The notes under the pieces are model-generated. The model saw only the letters and a program-made list of their open reading frames with translations. It had not been told where the DNA came from and ran no database searches. This document shows positions 8,147 through 16,888 of a DNA stretch of 64,000 nucleotides, piece by piece. Where the stretch lies: contig NZ_CP119758.1 in NCBI RefSeq assembly GCF_029323795.1, positions 1,178,001-1,242,000 on the forward strand, in the 5' to 3' direction. The stretch is from Zobellia alginiliquefaciens. GTDB taxonomy: Bacteria > Bacteroidota > Bacteroidia > Flavobacteriales > Flavobacteriaceae. The position numbers were made by a program, and so were the translations under genes. Position 1 is the first letter of the stretch. The number at the start of each line of letters is the position of its first letter.

Positions 8147-10411
8147 ATGCAAGAATCCAATTACTCCTCAGAAATACTTCAGTACATCCCTTTTTATTAT
8201 GTTATTTGGTCTGATGATTTACTAACGACATCCGAGATCAACGTTGTACAAAACGTTATAGAAACAGATAAAACGCTCTCCGATAAAAGCAAGGCTCAGT
8301 TATTTGCATGGCTGGACACTTACAACCCACCTGCAGATAGTGAATTAAAAAAATGGAAACGCACCATTTCCAATTCTTCCGTGAAATTAGTTGAAAGTGA
8401 AACCTATCCTTTATCGGCATTCAGCCAAAAAGTGGTGTCTCATTACACAGGTGACTCCCCTTTAAACGAACAATTAAAGCAAATTGAAATACAGTTGGGC
8501 ATTCAACCCAATCACTATAATCACCTTTTTGATGTAGCGGTTTCTCACGAAACAACATCGGACTTTTATAATGCCGATGCTATTGATGTTATCTTAAAGG
8601 GAAAGCATGCCACAGTGGTTGATGGTTTTAGAAAAACACTGTCCGACCCTATTTTTAAATGGGATGTTCACCGAAACAAAGAAGAATTTAGACAAGTGGT
8701 TCTAAACCAAGTAAAGTTTCTTGCGGATAAAGGGTACGGTGCTGTGGCATACCCAGAAGCATATGGCGGTACAAATAATATGGAAGGTTATGCTTACATG
8801 TTCGAAAACATGATGTTTGCCGACGGCAGCCTATCTATAAAGTTTGGGGTTCAATTTGGACTTTTCGGCGGAAGCATACAAAAGCTGGGCACCAAAAAAC
8901 ACCATGATAAATATTTACTAAAAACGGGAAAAGCCGAGTTACTAGGATGCTTTGCTATGACAGAAACCGGTCACGGCTCTAACGTTCGCGGCATTAAAAC
9001 TACAGCAACCTATGACAATAATACGGATCAAATTATTATTCATACACCTGGTAATAGCGACAACAAAGAATATATTGGAAATGCACTGCACTCTACAATG
9101 GCCTCTGTATTCGCACAGCTAATAGTAAACGGCAAAAATGAAGGGGTACATGCTATTCTGGTTCCACTGCGAAATGAAAATCACGAACTTCTTTCTGGTG
9201 TACTTGTGGAAGACAACGGATACAAATTAGGTCTTAATGGTGTTGACAACGGTAAAATATGGTTCAACCAGGTTGCAATTCCCCGAGAAAATCTATTGAA
9301 CAAATATGGAGATATCAAAGAAGACGGTACTTACTTCTCGGAAATTAAAAATCCGAACAAGCGCTTCTTTACCATGCTTGGTACTTTGGTTGGCGGTAGA
9401 ATTTGCGTAGCCAGAGCGGGTTTAGGCGGTGCTAAATTTGCTTTAACAATAGCCATAAAACATGCTTTAAAGCGAAGACAGTTCAATGATAGCGTAAAAA
9501 TTCAAGAAGACCTTTTAATGGACTACCCAACGCATCAACTGCGACTGACTCCTTTAGTAGCCAGTGCTTACGTGTATCACGTAACGCTTGATAAAATGAT
9601 GCAGCAATATTGCGATCCTTCACAACCGGACAAACGAAAAATCGAGACACAAGTAGCAGGTTTAAAATCAATAATTACCTGGTTTGCCAACGATACCATT
9701 CAAGAATGTAGAGAAGCTTGTGGCGGCAAAGGATATCTTATAGAAAACCGTATTGCCGATTTAAAGGGAGATGTAGACATCTTTACCACTTTTGAAGGCG
9801 ACAATACGGTGCTACTGCTTTTAGCTGCCAAAGGCGTATTATCAGATTTTAAATCAGAATTCAACAGTGCTGGTTTTACCGCAGTTTTGAAAATATTGGG
9901 CATACAGATAAATGATAAATTAGTCACCATTAATCCAGTCTATACTAACAAAGTAGATAAAGACCATTTATATAACCCAAAGTTTCACAAACATGCTTTT
10001 GATTACCGTACAAGACGCTTGACTTATACATTGGCGATGCGCATCAGGGCTTACATTAAAAAAGGAGTGCCGTCATACCAGGCCTTTCTTAAAGTACAAA
10101 CTCACCTCTTAGCATTAGGAAAAGCCTACAGCAACGAGCTGGCCTACACCACCTACTGTGACTTTGTACATACCATGACCGATGATAAAAATAAAGCATT
10201 GTTCCAAAAATTAGGTACGCTCCATGCTTTATATACGCTAAGACAGGATGCAGAGTGGTATTTAGAACAAGGTTATATGGGCGGAACAAAGTCGAAAGCC
10301 ATACGCCAACGTGTAGAACGCCTATGCACGGAACTACGTCCACATATTGGAGTCCTAGTAGATGGATTTGGCATACCGGAGCATTGCATGACCGCTCCCA
10401 TCGCACAATAA
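8147..10411 (+). CDS. Acyl-CoA dehydrogenase/oxidase-like flavoprotein
   Basis: A 754-residue FAD enzyme of the acyl-CoA dehydrogenase superfamily, closest in architecture to the long acyl-CoA oxidases (ACOX) and not to the 380-residue dehydrogenases. It probably catalyses the first, alpha-beta desaturating step of fatty-acid beta-oxidation in the cytoplasm. Visible motifs are the substrate/FAD segment CFAMTETGHGSNVRG (about 267-281), the conserved REACGGKGYL segment (about 522-531), and TFEGDNTVLL (about 547-556), where the oxidase family has its catalytic glutamate. There is no signal peptide. The gene stands alone, divergent from ruvB, with a pair of 12-bp direct repeats upstream. Whether it passes electrons to oxygen or to ETF cannot be decided from sequence. 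Confidence 0.85.
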   Translation: MQESNYSSEILQYIPFYYVIWSDDLLTTSEINVVQNVIETDKTLSDKSKAQLFAWLDTYNPPADSELKKWKRTISNSSVKLVESETYPLSAFSQKVVSHYTGDSPLNEQLKQIEIQLGIQPNHYNHLFDVAVSHETTSDFYNADAIDVILKGKHATVVDGFRKTLSDPIFKWDVHRNKEEFRQVVLNQVKFLADKGYGAVAYPEAYGGTNNMEGYAYMFENMMFADGSLSIKFGVQFGLFGGSIQKLGTKKHHDKYLLKTGKAELLGCFAMTETGHGSNVRGIKTTATYDNNTDQIIIHTPGNSDNKEYIGNALHSTMASVFAQLIVNGKNEGVHAILVPLRNENHELLSGVLVEDNGYKLGLNGVDNGKIWFNQVAIPRENLLNKYGDIKEDGTYFSEIKNPNKRFFTMLGTLVGGRICVARAGLGGAKFALTIAIKHALKRRQFNDSVKIQEDLLMDYPTHQLRLTPLVASAYVYHVTLDKMMQQYCDPSQPDKRKIETQVAGLKSIITWFANDTIQECREACGGKGYLIENRIADLKGDVDIFTTFEGDNTVLLLLAAKGVLSDFKSEFNSAGFTAVLKILGIQINDKLVTINPVYTNKVDKDHLYNPKFHKHAFDYRTRRLTYTLAMRIRAYIKKGVPSYQAFLKVQTHLLALGKAYSNELAYTTYCDFVHTMTDDKNKALFQKLGTLHALYTLRQDAEWYLEQGYMGGTKSKAIRQRVERLCTELRPHIGVLVDGFGIPEHCMTAPIAQ

Positions 10412-10423
10412 CCTGCTAAGCAG

Positions 10424-11245
10424 TTATTTCTCTTTGTGCAATTCCGAAGTATCAAGAAAATCTAGAACTTCAACCTTAGCCTCGCCATATAAATGGGTTC
10501 TAGCGTTACCACTAGAAGAAAGTTGTATGGTTTTAGTAGGATGAACGTCTGCCGTTGCGGATTCTTCTATGGTAAGATAAACGGCTTCCGCTTCTAACTT
10601 CTCACTTTTCAACTTTGAATTTTCAAAAAGATTGGCATACAATTCATAAGTGGCCCCTTCTAATATGGCAGTTGCATTTTTATACATTTTAACATTGCTC
10701 AAATCGCTATTACCAAAAACCTTTACATCGACCCTATCTTTTAAAACCAGATTAATCTCTTGGCCTTTCAGATTAAACTCCCCAGAACTGTTTCCTTCCA
10801 TATTGATATTGAAAATCTCAGCATCTGCATTTAAGTCCAACTTAGCAGATTCGTGTAAATCTACATGTAGGTCTTTTGCATTAACAACTCCATCCATTGC
10901 AATCTCACCATCGTACATGGTAATGGATTCCAAATAAATATAGTTTACAATTATCTCCAATTTCTTTTTACGAGTAATGTTGTAATAAGAGCTTATCTGC
11001 AAAACACTATCTTGAACTCTAAATCTTAGAACGTCTATAAGATTATCATCTGCAGTGATAGAAACACCCTCTTCAGATGAATCGTGTAATTTTATTTCAA
11101 GGTCATCACGTAATTCTATTCCGTGAAAAGGGGGTAATTCTTGGTATACATCTATGACTGCCTTATTCCCTTTAATCTTAGGTTTTCTCTGTGAAAATGC
11201 TTGAAAAGTGAACAATAAAACAAATAGAAAAACAAAATTTTTCAT
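10424..11245 (-). CDS. Exported GIN-domain (DUF2807) protein
   Basis: A 273-residue exported protein of the DUF2807 family, called the putative auto-transporter adhesin head GIN domain. Function is unknown; members are common in Bacteroidota. The N-terminus is a clear signal peptide (MKNFVFLFVLLFTFQAFSQ). The rest is a repetitive beta-rich pattern expected of a beta-helix-like fold, beginning with the family-typical YQELPPFHGIELRDDLEIKL. Its stop is 12 nt from the stop of the convergent acyl-CoA dehydrogenase gene, with no terminator between them. A TACCTTTG promoter box lies 49 nt upstream of the ATG. Confidence 0.8.
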   Translation of the reverse strand: MKNFVFLFVLLFTFQAFSQRKPKIKGNKAVIDVYQELPPFHGIELRDDLEIKLHDSSEEGVSITADDNLIDVLRFRVQDSVLQISSYYNITRKKKLEIIVNYIYLESITMYDGEIAMDGVVNAKDLHVDLHESAKLDLNADAEIFNINMEGNSSGEFNLKGQEINLVLKDRVDVKVFGNSDLSNVKMYKNATAILEGATYELYANLFENSKLKSEKLEAEAVYLTIEESATADVHPTKTIQLSSSGNARTHLYGEAKVEVLDFLDTSELHKEK

Positions 11246-11294
11246 ATGATAGCGTCTTTAATACTAGGGGGTTAGTGTCCTATTTTATAGTTTA

Positions 11295-11302
11295 CAAAGG
11301 TA
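11295..11302 (-). promoter_or_regulatory. Promoter -7 box for the DUF2807 gene
   Basis: Minus-strand TACCTTTG matches TAnnTTTG exactly; a TTG lies 17 nt further upstream (minus strand, 11320-11322), slightly closer than usual. It would give a leader of roughly 45 nt. Confidence 0.5.
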
Positions 11303-11311
11303 TCCCATATT

Positions 11312-11330
11312 ATTCTTATCAAATAAGAAT
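11312..11330. repeat. Perfect 8-bp inverted repeat overlapping the DUF2807 promoter
   Basis: ATTCTTAT and ATAAGAAT flank a 3-base spacer. The palindrome overlaps the -33 region of the DUF2807 promoter, where a repressor or activator could bind. No T-run follows, so it is not a terminator. Confidence 0.45.
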
Positions 11331-11343
11331 GTTAAAAAAGAAT

Positions 11344-11377
11344 CAAAAAAAATGCCTAACTATAGCAGTTAGGCATT
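11344..11377 (-). terminator. Terminator of the act-cox respiratory operon
   Basis: A 10-bp stem (AATGCCTAAC with GTTAGGCATT) with a 7-base loop, followed on the minus strand by a run of T. It lies just after the ctaD stop and ends the eight-gene respiratory operon. T-richness on both sides may make it bidirectional. Confidence 0.88.
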
Positions 11378-11400
11378 TTTATTTGAGTTAGTCCAGTAAA

Positions 11401-13230
11401 TTAATGCTGAAGTTCTTCTTCATCTTTTTGTAGAGGAACTGTTTGAGGCACGAAATCTTGACCAGGAATAATATACTCGTCATTCTCGTCTACTTTACTA
11501 TAATCATAAGCCCAACGGTGAACTTCAGGAATTGGACCAGGCCAATTTCCATGAATATGTTCCTGTGGAGTTGTCCACTCCAAAGTTGTGGCTTTCCAAG
11601 GGTTTTTAGGCCCAACCTTACCGTAGAAAATACTTCTTACAAAGTTGAATACAAATATAAGTTGTGCACTTGCCGTGATGATCGCAAATACGGTCATCAA
11701 AACTTGAATATCCGTTAATTCGTCAAACATTGGGAATGCCGTGTTTTCATAGTATCTTCTAGGAACACCTGCCATACCCACAAAGTGCATAGGGAAGAAT
11801 ATACCGTACGAACCTACTGCAGTAATCCAGAAATGGACATACCCTAAGTTCTTGTTCATCATCTTGCCTTCAAACATAGTTGGGAACCAATGATAAATAC
11901 CTGCGAACATTCCATAAAGTGCAGAGATACCCATTACCAAGTGGAAGTGAGCAATTACAAAATAGGTATCATGAACGTTAATATCCAACGTACTATCTCC
12001 TAATACAATACCGGTAAGACCACCAGTAATAAAAGTAGACACCATACCTATTGAGTATAGCATTGCCGGGTTCAATTGTAGATTACCCTTCCAAAGAGTC
12101 GTAATCCAGTTAAACGCTTTTACGGCAGATGGTATTGCGATTAATAATGTTGTAAATGTAAATACGGAACCTAAGAACGGGTTCATACCAGAAATAAACA
12201 TATGGTGCCCCCAAACAATGGTGGATAGGAAAGCAATTGCCAATATAGAAGCAATCATAGCACGATAACCGAAGATAGGTTTTCTAGCATTCACTGCCAT
12301 TACCTCCGAAACGATACCCATTGCTGGTAAGATTACAATATATACCTCTGGGTGACCTAAGAACCAAAATAAGTGCTCATATAACACTGGAGATCCACCT
12401 TGGTAATGTAAAACTTCACCTTGTATAAATATATCCGACAAAAAGAAAGAAGTACCAAAACTTCTATCCATTATTAATAACAACGCCGCAGACAATAATA
12501 CTGGGAAGGATATTATACCAATGATAGCCGTTACGAAAAATGCCCAAATCGTTAAAGGTAATCTTGTCATAGACATCCCTTTTGTACGAAGGTTGATTAC
12601 AGTCACCACATAGTTCAAAGACCCCATAAGTGATGAAGCAATGAAAATTGCCATAGATACCAACCATAAGGTCATACCCATACCTGAACCCGGTTGTGCC
12701 ATTGGTAGTGCACTTAGGGGAGGATATATTGTCCATCCCGCCGCTGCTGGACCTGCTTCTAAAAATAACGAAGCTAACATAATTACACACGAAATAAAGA
12801 ACAACCAGAACGATAGCATGTTCATAAAACCGGATGCCATATCACGTGCACCAATTTGAAGCGGTATCAACAGGTTACTAAACGTACCACTCAACCCCTG
12901 TGTCAATACAAAGAAAACCATTAGGGTTCCGTGAATGGTTACCAAAGCCAAGTACACATCTGCATCCATAACACCATCAGGTGCCCATTTGCCCAATAAG
13001 GCCTCAAAAACCGAAAAAGATTCTCCTGGCCAAGCCAATTGCATACGAAACATAAGGGACATTAAAATACCCAACGCTCCCATAACGAATACACCAGTAA
13101 TTAAATACTGCTTAGAGATCATCTTATGATCTTGACTAAATATATACTTAGTTACAAAGGTTTGTTTGTGGTGATGTTCGTGATCGTCATGTCCATGATC
13201 ATCAACCTGTGCATTTGCAGTAACAGACAT
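11401..13230 (-). CDS. ctaD: Cytochrome c oxidase subunit I (aa3 type)
   Basis: The catalytic subunit of the terminal oxidase, which reduces oxygen to water and pumps protons. The 609 residues contain about 12 helices and the metal-ligand motifs: the low-spin heme histidine in VTIHGTLMVFF, the crosslinked His-Tyr region starting GHPEVYI (with the helix VI glutamate of A1-type oxidases), the CuB histidine pair in VWGHHMFISG, and HFHLVMG, which holds ligands of both hemes. The N-terminus has an unusual histidine-rich stretch (residues 11-22, six His). It is the last gene of the act-cox operon, 72 nt after coxB, followed by a strong terminator. Operon linkage supports coupling to alternative complex III. 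Confidence 0.96.
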   Translation of the reverse strand: MSVTANAQVDDHGHDDHEHHHKQTFVTKYIFSQDHKMISKQYLITGVFVMGALGILMSLMFRMQLAWPGESFSVFEALLGKWAPDGVMDADVYLALVTIHGTLMVFFVLTQGLSGTFSNLLIPLQIGARDMASGFMNMLSFWLFFISCVIMLASLFLEAGPAAAGWTIYPPLSALPMAQPGSGMGMTLWLVSMAIFIASSLMGSLNYVVTVINLRTKGMSMTRLPLTIWAFFVTAIIGIISFPVLLSAALLLIMDRSFGTSFFLSDIFIQGEVLHYQGGSPVLYEHLFWFLGHPEVYIVILPAMGIVSEVMAVNARKPIFGYRAMIASILAIAFLSTIVWGHHMFISGMNPFLGSVFTFTTLLIAIPSAVKAFNWITTLWKGNLQLNPAMLYSIGMVSTFITGGLTGIVLGDSTLDINVHDTYFVIAHFHLVMGISALYGMFAGIYHWFPTMFEGKMMNKNLGYVHFWITAVGSYGIFFPMHFVGMAGVPRRYYENTAFPMFDELTDIQVLMTVFAIITASAQLIFVFNFVRSIFYGKVGPKNPWKATTLEWTTPQEHIHGNWPGPIPEVHRWAYDYSKVDENDEYIIPGQDFVPQTVPLQKDEEELQH

Positions 13231-13302
13231 ATTTGCTATTCTTTAATTTTAAATTTTCTTTTAAGCTCTCCTCAACTATCTATCAATACTACCTTTTTGG
13301 TA

Positions 13303-14406
13303 TTAGTGACTTGCTGTTGCGGTTTCTATATTCTTGAATTCATCAGTAGAGGCCTGACCCATTACATTCTGTCCAAATGTTTTTTGTTCAGCCACCCAAG
13401 CATCATACTCCTCTTGAGTTTCTACAATAATCTTCATTTGCATGTTGTAGTGAGACTTTCCACAAATTTTGTTACAAAGCAGTATGTAATCAAACTCCCA
13501 TGGATCTGAATTCTCTTCTCCATTGGCAGCTCTCTCCGATCTAATTGCATTTGTACGTTTTACTTTATCGGCCACATCAGGATTCTGACGCATTTCTTCC
13601 GTAGTATAAATTGGTGTAAAAGAGAACTCGGTAATCATTCCGGGAACACAGTTCATCTGAGCTCTAAAATGTGGCATATATGCCGAGTGCAATACGTCTT
13701 GTGAACGCATTTTAAAGTTAACCTTTCTCCCTACCGGCAAGTGCAACTCCTTTACAATAATATCATCGGCAGCGTACGTATCCGATTCATCCAAACCAAG
13801 AACGTTAGCTTTATTTATATCGATCATTCTAACATTAGCCTTACCCAGAACGTTGTCCTCACCACCGTATCTGGCCGTCCAGCTAAACTGCTGTGCATAT
13901 AATTCAACTATTAACGGATCATCTTCATCGTTAACATCCATAATGGTTGTCCACGTATATAATCCCCAAAGGATAAGTCCAGACAAAACAATTACCGGAA
14001 TAATAGTCCAGATAAACTCCAAACGATCACTATCAGCAAAGAAAAGCGCTCTCTTGCCTTCTACACCACGGTATTTATATCCAAAGTAATGTAGTAATGC
14101 CTGTGTAAGTGTTTGTACAAAGAAAATAATGATGAAAGACACCAACATTAAGGAATCATATTCCGCACCATGTGCAGAAGCCGCCTCAGGAAGTAGGAAC
14201 TTAGAATATTTCCAGAAACTAAAAATTGTAATCCCGTAGATGAAAATAAGAAATGCGAACAAAAGATACCCGTTCGTATTGTTATCCGAGTCGTTGGCAA
14301 TTTGAGAGTTTTCGGTTTTGAGCTGAGACAATTCAAATATCTTCGTCATCTGCCAAATCGCAATTGCCACAAGGGCTAAAACCACTAAAGTCAATAATGT
14401 AGTCAT
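13303..14406 (-). CDS. coxB: Cytochrome c oxidase subunit II
   Basis: Subunit II accepts electrons through the binuclear CuA centre and passes them to subunit I. In its 367 residues the CuA site is visible as the first histidine (VLHSAYMP) and CNKICGKSHYNM, which supplies two cysteines, a histidine and a methionine; the usual glutamate between the cysteines, which ligates through its backbone, is lysine here. The protein is longer than the simple two-helix form, with additional N-terminal helices (about 1-20 and 46-65) before the usual pair (about 85-110 and 130-152). It has no CxxCH motif, so no fused cytochrome c: the donor must be a heme domain elsewhere, such as ActE or the ActA N-terminal domain. 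Confidence 0.95.
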   Translation of the reverse strand: MTTLLTLVVLALVAIAIWQMTKIFELSQLKTENSQIANDSDNNTNGYLLFAFLIFIYGITIFSFWKYSKFLLPEAASAHGAEYDSLMLVSFIIIFFVQTLTQALLHYFGYKYRGVEGKRALFFADSDRLEFIWTIIPVIVLSGLILWGLYTWTTIMDVNDEDDPLIVELYAQQFSWTARYGGEDNVLGKANVRMIDINKANVLGLDESDTYAADDIIVKELHLPVGRKVNFKMRSQDVLHSAYMPHFRAQMNCVPGMITEFSFTPIYTTEEMRQNPDVADKVKRTNAIRSERAANGEENSDPWEFDYILLCNKICGKSHYNMQMKIIVETQEEYDAWVAEQKTFGQNVMGQASTDEFKNIETATASH

Positions 14407-14436
14407 CGTATGTTCTACTATTATACGTTAAAAATA

Positions 14437-15777
14437 CTAATAATGAAAATGTCTGCTTTCTTCTATAAACGGGTTACGTTTAGGCTGCAAAGGCGCAGTG
14501 GACAAAGCACGGAACACCCAGAAAATAAACAAGCCTGCAAAGAAAAGAACAGCACCAATTTCAGGAATACCGATAAACCATTGGTCACCCACAGTTGACG
14601 GCATAATCATATTAAAAATATCCATGTAGTGTCCTCCAAGTATAACAATACCCGCTAAAACCACAAACCAGTTTAAACGTTTATAATCGCTATTCATTAA
14701 AAGTAAAACAGGAAATAAGAAGTTCATTGCTATCATACCGAAAAATGGCAATCTATAATCCGCAATTCTAGTAACATAATAAGTAACCTCCTCTGGAATG
14801 TTGGAGTACCAGATAAGCATAAATTGAGAGAACCAAAGGTATGTCCAAAAAATACTAATACCGAACATGAACTTTGCTAAATCATGTATATGGCTATCAT
14901 TTACATCTGGTAAATATCCTCTAGATTTTAAGTATATAGTTACCATAGCGATTACAGTAATACCAGATACGAACATACTGGCAAAAACATACCATCCAAA
15001 AAGTGTACTGTACCAGTGTGGATCAACACTCATAATCCAATCCCAGGACATAATAGACTCTGAAACCAAATAGAATACCAAGAAACCAGCAGACCATCTA
15101 AAGTTTAGTTTAAAATTAGAATCGTCGTTAGACTCATCCTGTCTCAAAGAAAGTTTTCTAGAGTATTCTCTGTAAAATATCCATCCACCTAAAAACACCG
15201 CCGCTCTAATAAGGAAGAACGTAGGATTCAAATATCCTTTTTTACCTTGTAATAAGTGATCATGGGCAACCACATCGGCATCCATCCAGACGAACAAATG
15301 ATTCATATGTAATACGGACAATACCAATATTACAAACACAACAATTCCTCCAGGAACCAAGTACGCCGTAATACCTTCCATTACCCTAAACAACAATGGG
15401 GACCAACCTGCTTGAGCTGCTCGCTGTATAGCATAAAATGCCAAAACACCTAAAGCAATCATAAAGAAAAAGAATGCGGCAACATACAATGCGGCCCATG
15501 GCTTATTCTGTAATTGGTGTAACAAGTGTTCATCATGAGAAGAATCGTGAACCTCACCATGAGCGTCGGCAGCTTCACCATGACCATCAGCAGCAACCGC
15601 CCCGTGAGCCTCAACAGCTCCGTGTGCATCACCATGCCCATCACTATGACTAGCTACAATAGCTTTTGCCTCCTCTACCGTACTAGGCGCCGAAATAAAT
15701 CCGATAGCAATCCCAAGCACTCCAAGAGCCATTAAAATAAAGGAACCGATCTTTAATTTGTTTGAAAACGTATACAT
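14437..15777 (-). CDS. actF: Alternative complex III membrane subunit ActF
   Basis: ActF is one of the two large PsrC/NrfD-like membrane subunits of alternative complex III, the quinol:cytochrome c oxidoreductase that replaces bc1 in Bacteroidota. The 446 residues have about 10 hydrophobic helices. The family assignment rests on its position between actE and coxB and on segments such as FFLIRAAVFLGGWIFYREYS and SWDWIMSVDPHWYSTLFGWY. After the first helix there is a histidine- and alanine-rich loop (residues about 44-87, ten His) that looks like a low-complexity metal-binding segment. It is cotranscribed, 15 nt after actE and 30 nt before coxB. Confidence 0.92.
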   Translation of the reverse strand: MYTFSNKLKIGSFILMALGVLGIAIGFISAPSTVEEAKAIVASHSDGHGDAHGAVEAHGAVAADGHGEAADAHGEVHDSSHDEHLLHQLQNKPWAALYVAAFFFFMIALGVLAFYAIQRAAQAGWSPLLFRVMEGITAYLVPGGIVVFVILVLSVLHMNHLFVWMDADVVAHDHLLQGKKGYLNPTFFLIRAAVFLGGWIFYREYSRKLSLRQDESNDDSNFKLNFRWSAGFLVFYLVSESIMSWDWIMSVDPHWYSTLFGWYVFASMFVSGITVIAMVTIYLKSRGYLPDVNDSHIHDLAKFMFGISIFWTYLWFSQFMLIWYSNIPEEVTYYVTRIADYRLPFFGMIAMNFLFPVLLLMNSDYKRLNWFVVLAGIVILGGHYMDIFNMIMPSTVGDQWFIGIPEIGAVLFFAGLFIFWVFRALSTAPLQPKRNPFIEESRHFHY

Positions 15778-15792
15778 ATCCCTTTTCTAATA

Positions 15793-16353
15793 TTATTTCG
15801 TTAAGTCTTGTTTCAATTTCATCACGTACTCCGAAACTTGCCACATCTCTTTTGTATCCATCTGCGAGGCGTAAGAACCCATAGAGTTCAATCCGTAATG
15901 AATAGTATGGTAAGCAGTACCTATTGTAATATTTCTAGCAGCATCCGAATAACTAGGAACCCCTAAAATCTTTTCTCTTTTTACAAGTGTACCCTGTCCA
16001 TCTCCCTTATCACCGTGACAAATAGCACAATAAATGGTGTACAATTGACCTCCCGCTGCTAAATCCTCTTCGATATTCAAAGAATCCAAAGGACTAGATT
16101 GTACCCTTGCTAATTCTTTCCCCTCTGGTGTATTTTCATAACCATAAGGAATCCACCCACGGGAAATGGTATGCTCCGGAGGACTCATTGCTTCTTGACG
16201 ATTCGGAAGGAAATCAACCTCTCCATATGCTTCATAGCCAACCGGCTCATACATGTTAGGCATATATTGATAGTTGGGACTGTTCTTATCGGCACAGGCC
16301 GTAACACACAGTAGCAACCCAAAAACGATTCCTATTTTGCTAAAACTGTTCAT
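15793..16353 (-). CDS. actE: Alternative complex III monoheme cytochrome c lipoprotein ActE
   Basis: A membrane-anchored periplasmic cytochrome c that receives electrons from the ActA/ActB heme chain. It is 186 residues long with a lipoprotein signal peptide (lipobox VTAC, acylated Cys20) and one CAICH heme motif at 109-113; a likely distal methionine is in the segment around LNSMGSYASQM near the end. It follows actD after 2 nt and precedes actF by 15 nt. Assignment as ActE is from the single heme, the lipobox and the position in the act operon. Confidence 0.92.
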   Translation of the reverse strand: MNSFSKIGIVFGLLLCVTACADKNSPNYQYMPNMYEPVGYEAYGEVDFLPNRQEAMSPPEHTISRGWIPYGYENTPEGKELARVQSSPLDSLNIEEDLAAGGQLYTIYCAICHGDKGDGQGTLVKREKILGVPSYSDAARNITIGTAYHTIHYGLNSMGSYASQMDTKEMWQVSEYVMKLKQDLTK

Positions 16354-16355
16354 AT

Positions 16356-16886
16356 TTAATGACTGTTTTTTTCAACTATATTTATCTCCACTGCCCCTGT
16401 ATCCAACAACAGATCCTTCAATTCTTTTTCATTATCGTGAATATCGATTTCCATTAAGAAATGGTCATCAGTAGTACGAACATCCGGGTTTTCCGCTTCT
16501 TTGAAAGGCCATAAACGACTTCTCATATAAAAGGTAATTACCATTAAGTGAGCCGCAAAGAAAACCGTAAGTTCGAACATAATAGGCACAAAAGCCGGCA
16601 TATTCTCTAAATAGCTAAAACTTGGTTTACCACCTATATCCTGAGGCCAATCCTCGATCATGATGTAGTTCATCATCACTGTAGCTACAGTAAGACCAAT
16701 ACAACCGTATATAAAGGATGTAATGGCAATACGAGTTGGCGCCAGACCCATGGCCTTGTCCAAACCATGAACAGGAAATGGACAATATACTTCTTCGATA
16801 TGATGCTTAGCTGCTTTTACCCTTTTAACGGCAAGCATTAGCACGTCATCATCATCATAATATGCATGTATCGCTTTTGATGCCAT
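16356..16886 (-). CDS. actD: Alternative complex III subunit ActD (DUF3341)
   Basis: A 176-residue integral membrane subunit with DUF3341 features: a cytoplasmic start MASKAIHAYYDDDDVLMLAV, the family segment VYCPFPVHGLDKAMGL, two hydrophobic helices (about 58-80 and 103-125) and a charged C-terminus. I choose the ATG at 16886, 2 nt after the actC TAG stop. A longer reading frame from 16931 would overlap actC and add residues with no counterpart in the family. It has no redox cofactor motifs, as expected for ActD. Confidence 0.92.
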   Translation of the reverse strand: MASKAIHAYYDDDDVLMLAVKRVKAAKHHIEEVYCPFPVHGLDKAMGLAPTRIAITSFIYGCIGLTVATVMMNYIMIEDWPQDIGGKPSFSYLENMPAFVPIMFELTVFFAAHLMVITFYMRSRLWPFKEAENPDVRTTDDHFLMEIDIHDNEKELKDLLLDTGAVEINIVEKNSH

Positions 16887-16888
16887 AG

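Noticed and set aside
15507-15660. Repeat-like DNA in actF as a possible CRISPR or minisatellite
   Set aside because: The repeats are imperfect codon-level copies encoding a His/Ala/Gly loop inside an intact gene; no spacers.
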